DNA of 52,175 nt. Origin: Blastocatellia bacterium (lineage in GTDB: Bacteria; Acidobacteriota; Blastocatellia; HR10; J050). The stretch's first letter is position 1, and each line of letters begins with the position of its first letter. A model generated the notes under the pieces. The model did no database searches, was not told where the DNA came from, and saw nothing but the letters and a program-made list of their open reading frames with translations. This document shows, in pieces, positions 49,092 through 52,175 of this stretch. Made by a program: the position numbers and the translations under genes. Location of the stretch: positions 1-52,175 of the forward strand of contig JALSQX010000037.1 of NCBI GenBank assembly GCA_026985075.1, in the 5' to 3' direction.

Positions 49092-51566
49092 TTAGAATGC
49101 CCCTTCTCCTTCCTCTCTCAACTGACTGGAGGAGCCAAACTCATGCGCATACCAAGAGGCCCGCGCGAGCTCGGGTCCTGGAAATCCCACCAGCAGATCG
49201 CGCATCGTCTGCGCTTGTACCTCGTACTCGCTCAACACTTCGAACAGCTCCCGCACCTCCTCGAAGCGGCGGTTCTGCAGCGTGTCGTCGTTGAGCACGA
49301 GCCCCATGACCTGCTCTGACGTCGCCATCTCCAGCGCCCGTTCAACGTCCTCCAGAGTGACTGCACCTGAGCCCTCCAGCCGGCCGATGGCGTACCCCGT
49401 ATTGAACACCTCTATAGCGGGGAGACCATTGTATTTCACCCGGTGCGGGACGCTCAACAGATCATCGGGCGATGGTCCGGCCTCCGGGTCGGATTTGGTG
49501 GCCTGATAGCGCAACTGCGGATGCCAATCCACTTCCTGATCGGTCATCCCCGCCGAGACGATGATCTGCTCGCTCAACGGCCCCACCAGATGCATCAGAT
49601 CGTCCATTGTGCCCTGATACGTCACCGGGAAGCGATAGGCGCTGGGATCCTGAATGAGGTCTGGTCTATTGGTATAGCCATCGAAGAAGGCATGCGAAGG
49701 ACCGTGGTGGTGCAGGGCGATCTCGTGGCCAGCCCGCTCCCAGGCGTGAACCTCGTCCAGCAGATCGTTGTCCAAGATGTAGCGGGCCCAGTGGGCAGTG
49801 AACATCAGGGTGAGCTTTTCATCGTGCTCATCCGCCAAGGCGATGAGCCGTTCTAATTGGGGCCACAGTTGTGCAATGTGCTGGCGGGTGCTCACCTCCA
49901 GATGCACGGCCACGAATGCGCCAGCGAGCTGTGTGGACTTTTCTCCTTCATCCTCGTCGCCCGGAGGCGGCTCGGTTGCTATGTGACCCAGCAGCGAGCC
50001 GCTGCCAAGGTTATCATGGCGGTAACGAGGCCAGACGGCCTTGCCGTAGCCCTCCAGGCCGCTGTTTTCGATAATGTTCAGCGTTCCGTCTTCCTGCAGC
50101 ACATAGATCGCGCCGTTATGGAGGACGGGACTGGCGAGTACGCGTGCGTCCGAACCCAACTCATATTGCCCAACGAGCTGGCCATCGAAGGTGAGAATGT
50201 GCAGTCGTCCATCGGTAGCAAACAGCACGTATTGATCGTCGGCCAGCGTCGGCGAGGCGTGGGCCCAGCTCCCCGGGACTTCCATGAGGAGCGTGCTCTG
50301 GCACTGGGGCGTCACCTTGAAGAGCTGCGCCTTCCGCACGGCGGCCGCGTCGGGGACGGTCACGGGGACGTAGGCGTTACCGGCCGCGTCGAGCGTCGGC
50401 GCGGCGTAAAAGCCCACGGCTTGAGTCCGGGGCTCAAAGTCGAACTCCAGGCGACAACGCTCGGTGAGATCACCCTTCTCCAGGATGTAGAGCGCCGCCT
50501 TCATGCCCGAATCGTTGGGCCGAACGTACTGGACCCAAAGCTCGTTGGAGCCGATGGGCATCTCGCCCGCCACGGAGTCCATGTTAGCACCCTGGAAAGG
50601 GAGCATGTAGCAGCCAAGATCTCCAGGGTCGAATGAGGCCAGGATATTGAGCTGCTTGTCGGCCTTGACGACAGAGCAGCCATACAAATACTCCGTCTCG
50701 TCGCCCGACTTCTCGCCAACGGTCTGGGCCGCGGTTCCAATGTAGAGAAACTCCCCGTCCGTGGTGAGCCCGGTCCCGATCCAGGCGCGGAACCCCTTGT
50801 CGAGATTGAGCGAGTAGCTGACATTCCCCTGAGCGTCCAGAGCGAAGATGCCGCCGCAGTCCGGGTTGACGGGCTGCTGGCAGCTCTCAAAGGGGCTGTT
50901 CACCGTCCCGTAGTAGTAGAGGCCGTCAAGATAGACGCCCGACGAGTCGCTCGTGGCCCGCACGCCCACTCTGTCCTGAAACGCGAGAGTTTCGGCGTCG
51001 AAGCGCAGGACGCTCCCGCCGAAGACGACGTTCCAATACAGCGTGTTCGCTTCGGGGGCATACGTGAGGGGAGCCTCGCCCGCAGCACCTCCGTAGATCT
51101 CGTAGAGCTGCCCGTCCCGGGTGTTGAAGCCGAGCAGCGTCCGGTCGTAGGGGCCGCGCGCCTGACACTGTCGCTGGTGGGTGTGCATGGGGTAGATCAT
51201 CCAGTCGCCCACGACGATGGGTGTGGCCGTCACGTTCACGCAGTCCGTGACGGGGATCTGAACATAGCGCACATCACCTTTGACGGCATAGATGGCATCA
51301 GGAACGGGCTGAGATTGTGACTGGGCGGCCATCACCGTCGCCAAGCGCGCGCCGGTCACGTCAGTGAACGCGCCGCTCCTTCCAACACGGGATATCGAGG
51401 AAAACGTACTCACCATTGTCTCTCCTACACCGCTGAGGAAAAGAACGGCGAACGCGAGGCTCACAAGAAGGATACGTCTCATATTCATATTGCGCCGAGC
51501 TGTGGTTTCGCCCGGCCTTGATTCGGCTTTTGATGTACATCCCAGATCGATTCGGTTCGGTTTCAC
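49092..51566 (-). CDS. Exported beta-propeller protein with C-terminal NodB-like domain
   Basis: An 824-residue protein. The start is a GTG at 51566 with AGGAGG seven bases upstream, better than the ATGs at 51488 and 51482; the signal sequence ILLVSLAFAVLFLSGVG follows after ~28 residues. Residues ~85-520 form a PQQ/quinoprotein-like propeller (LLGFNTRDGQLYEIYGG, GIFALDAQGNVSYSLNLD, AAPTLDAAGNAYVPVTV, ASPVLHNGAIYVLQEDGTLN). Residues ~555-780 are NodB-like with FVAVHLEVSTRQH, KLTLMFTAHWARY, AGHEIALHHHGPSH. Motif 1 is H-x-E instead of D-D, as in its neighbours. It is the most upstream gene of the island. The propeller may bind substrate or partner proteins. Confidence 0.72.
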   Translation of the reverse strand: MKPNRIDLGCTSKAESRPGETTARRNMNMRRILLVSLAFAVLFLSGVGETMVSTFSSISRVGRSGAFTDVTGARLATVMAAQSQSQPVPDAIYAVKGDVRYVQIPVTDCVNVTATPIVVGDWMIYPMHTHQRQCQARGPYDRTLLGFNTRDGQLYEIYGGAAGEAPLTYAPEANTLYWNVVFGGSVLRFDAETLAFQDRVGVRATSDSSGVYLDGLYYYGTVNSPFESCQQPVNPDCGGIFALDAQGNVSYSLNLDKGFRAWIGTGLTTDGEFLYIGTAAQTVGEKSGDETEYLYGCSVVKADKQLNILASFDPGDLGCYMLPFQGANMDSVAGEMPIGSNELWVQYVRPNDSGMKAALYILEKGDLTERCRLEFDFEPRTQAVGFYAAPTLDAAGNAYVPVTVPDAAAVRKAQLFKVTPQCQSTLLMEVPGSWAHASPTLADDQYVLFATDGRLHILTFDGQLVGQYELGSDARVLASPVLHNGAIYVLQEDGTLNIIENSGLEGYGKAVWPRYRHDNLGSGSLLGHIATEPPPGDEDEGEKSTQLAGAFVAVHLEVSTRQHIAQLWPQLERLIALADEHDEKLTLMFTAHWARYILDNDLLDEVHAWERAGHEIALHHHGPSHAFFDGYTNRPDLIQDPSAYRFPVTYQGTMDDLMHLVGPLSEQIIVSAGMTDQEVDWHPQLRYQATKSDPEAGPSPDDLLSVPHRVKYNGLPAIEVFNTGYAIGRLEGSGAVTLEDVERALEMATSEQVMGLVLNDDTLQNRRFEEVRELFEVLSEYEVQAQTMRDLLVGFPGPELARASWYAHEFGSSSQLREEGEGAF

Positions 51567-51573
51567 TATTGGA

Positions 51574-51579
51574 CCTCCT
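51574..51579 (-). promoter_or_regulatory. Shine-Dalgarno AGGAGG deciding the GTG start at 51566
   Basis: AGGAGG (51579-51574) with a 7-base spacer TCCAATA precedes the GTG codon. No comparable ribosome site stands before the two ATGs downstream, so the longer signal peptide is favoured. Confidence 0.7.
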
Positions 51580-51910
51580 GAAAGAGATTTTTGTTCGTCC
51601 CTTGAAACGAGCATGAGTTGGGCCTCACTCTCTTGAATCACCGGTGAGCACCAGTCACCCGAGCGGGGCTCAACACGTCAATCCAAGGTTCGTTCCGGGC
51701 TTCTTGTCCAACACCTGGATGGATGACCAGGACGTTCCCCTCCTTTCCCTCTCCCTGATCTTTACGACACGAGGAGATGAATAAAAGTTTGAAAAAATCT
51801 CGCCAGCCGGAGCAAGGGAAAATCATACGCGAAGCACTCGCTGGCCGCATCCACAGAACCAATAGACTGAAATCCAGAGCAAGGCGAACCTCACCGGCGC
51901 GGCCCCATTC
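51580..51910. other. Upstream region of the hydrolase island
   Basis: About 330 bases between the first island gene and the FAD-monooxygenase remnant. It must include the promoter of the minus-strand island. An AT-rich patch (51776-51798, with TGAATAAAAGTTTGAAAAAA) stands out, but no confident -35/-10 pair or operator could be assigned. No gene is seen. Confidence 0.4.
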
Positions 51911-52080
51911 ATGCCATTATCCTCCCCCTTGAGCTCTAAGATGAAACGATGGTATGAGCCCCCGGTCTTCATCGTCGGAGATGCGGCTCATGCCACGCCG
52001 AATTATGGTCAAGAAGCCAACAGCATCATGGTAGGCGTCGGGGTATTGAGGCGTCTCCTCTCCGAGGTCGAGAGGCCCGC
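51911..52080 (+). pseudogene. Fragment of an FAD-dependent monooxygenase
   Basis: The plus-strand frame opening at 51911 contains PVFIVGDAAHATPNYGQEAN followed by SIMVGVGVLRRLL. This is the second FAD-binding motif (GD-AH-P-GQ-N) of class A flavin monooxygenases, normally about two thirds into a 400-residue protein. The N-terminal Rossmann fold (GxGxxG) is absent upstream, and after about 55 codons the frame no longer resembles the family although it stays open to the window edge. It is best read as a gene relic; a truncated gene that resumes beyond the window is possible. Confidence 0.5.
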
Positions 52081-52133
52081 CATTTGGAGAGTGTCGGATG
52101 GACCTATCGATCCATGCGCCAACCATTTGTCAA

Positions 52134-52164
52134 TCGCATCCAGCGCGCACCGCGCTGGATGCGA
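52134..52164. repeat. Perfect 14-bp inverted repeat (3-base loop)
   Basis: TCGCATCCAGCGCG (52134-52147), loop CAC, then CGCGCTGGATGCGA (52151-52164) form a perfect GC-rich hairpin. There is no T-run on either side, so a REP-like palindromic repeat or a protein-binding site is more likely than an intrinsic terminator. Confidence 0.7.
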
Positions 52165-52175
52165 AGGTTGGCCTC

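Noticed and set aside
52134-52164. Hairpin as an intrinsic terminator
   Set aside because: Neither strand has a T-run after the stem, so it is listed only as an inverted repeat.

Overview
The window looks like a chromosomal segment of a GC-rich, Gram-negative-type bacterium. The mix of genes (split three-gene proton-translocating transhydrogenase, ECF sigma factor followed by a tandem zinc-finger anti-sigma factor, B-box/DUF5668-type membrane protein, a large set of TAT- and Sec-exported glycosidases) fits an Acidobacteriota-like soil or hot-spring organism. That assignment is inference from gene content, not from a marker gene. No rRNA, tRNA, CRISPR array, intact transposon or phage gene was recognised.

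Left part (1-18.7 kb), mostly ordinary cell functions: the 3' end of a sigma-54-type response regulator; pntA1-pntA2-pntB; two translationally coupled GT4 glycosyltransferases; a four-gene stress-type operon (ECF sigma, anti-sigma, zinc-ribbon membrane protein, small membrane protein); a lipid-flippase-like membrane protein coupled to nrdR; a LOG-like protein, an SDR, endonuclease IV, a metallo-beta-lactamase-fold hydrolase, a nitrilase-family amidase, a thioesterase, an unusual 4Fe-4S/SCP2 fusion with its MarR regulator, and a patatin. Gene remnants already occur here (a C-terminal piece of an amidohydrolase at 12.0-12.3 kb).

Middle part (18.8-24.0 kb): an N-acyl-D-amino-acid deacylase, a first secreted clan GH-A-type glycosidase, an EamA transporter cut in half and joined to the 3' end of a GH26-like gene, and a Phd/VapC toxin-antitoxin pair with a recognisable promoter and inverted-repeat operator.

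Right part (24.1-51.6 kb): about 27 kb in which every gene lies on the minus strand and nearly all encode exported hydrolases. In transcription order: propeller plus NodB-like protein, HExxH metalloprotease, double NodB-like protein, alpha/beta hydrolase, NodB-like protein, PL1 pectate lyase, GH26-like enzyme, a 59-residue small protein, an Ntn acylase fused to a GH51-like enzyme, a GH-A barrel fused to a TolB-type propeller, a DUF4091/GH123-like protein, a GH39-like enzyme and a 1251-residue protein with three barrel-like modules. Short gaps, ATGA/GTGA overlaps and unusually strong Shine-Dalgarno sequences indicate polycistronic, highly translated units. No SusC/SusD, TonB or sugar ABC transporter and no dedicated regulator was seen in the island. 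The shared export signals, GH-A folds and acyl/acetyl-removing folds suggest joint attack on an acylated, pectin- or hemicellulose-like or exopolysaccharide substrate; the substrate itself is inference. Several of these genes carry odd 3' tails, fusions or remnants, so the region has been rearranged recently. The right end holds a fragment of an FAD monooxygenase and a perfect 14-bp hairpin.
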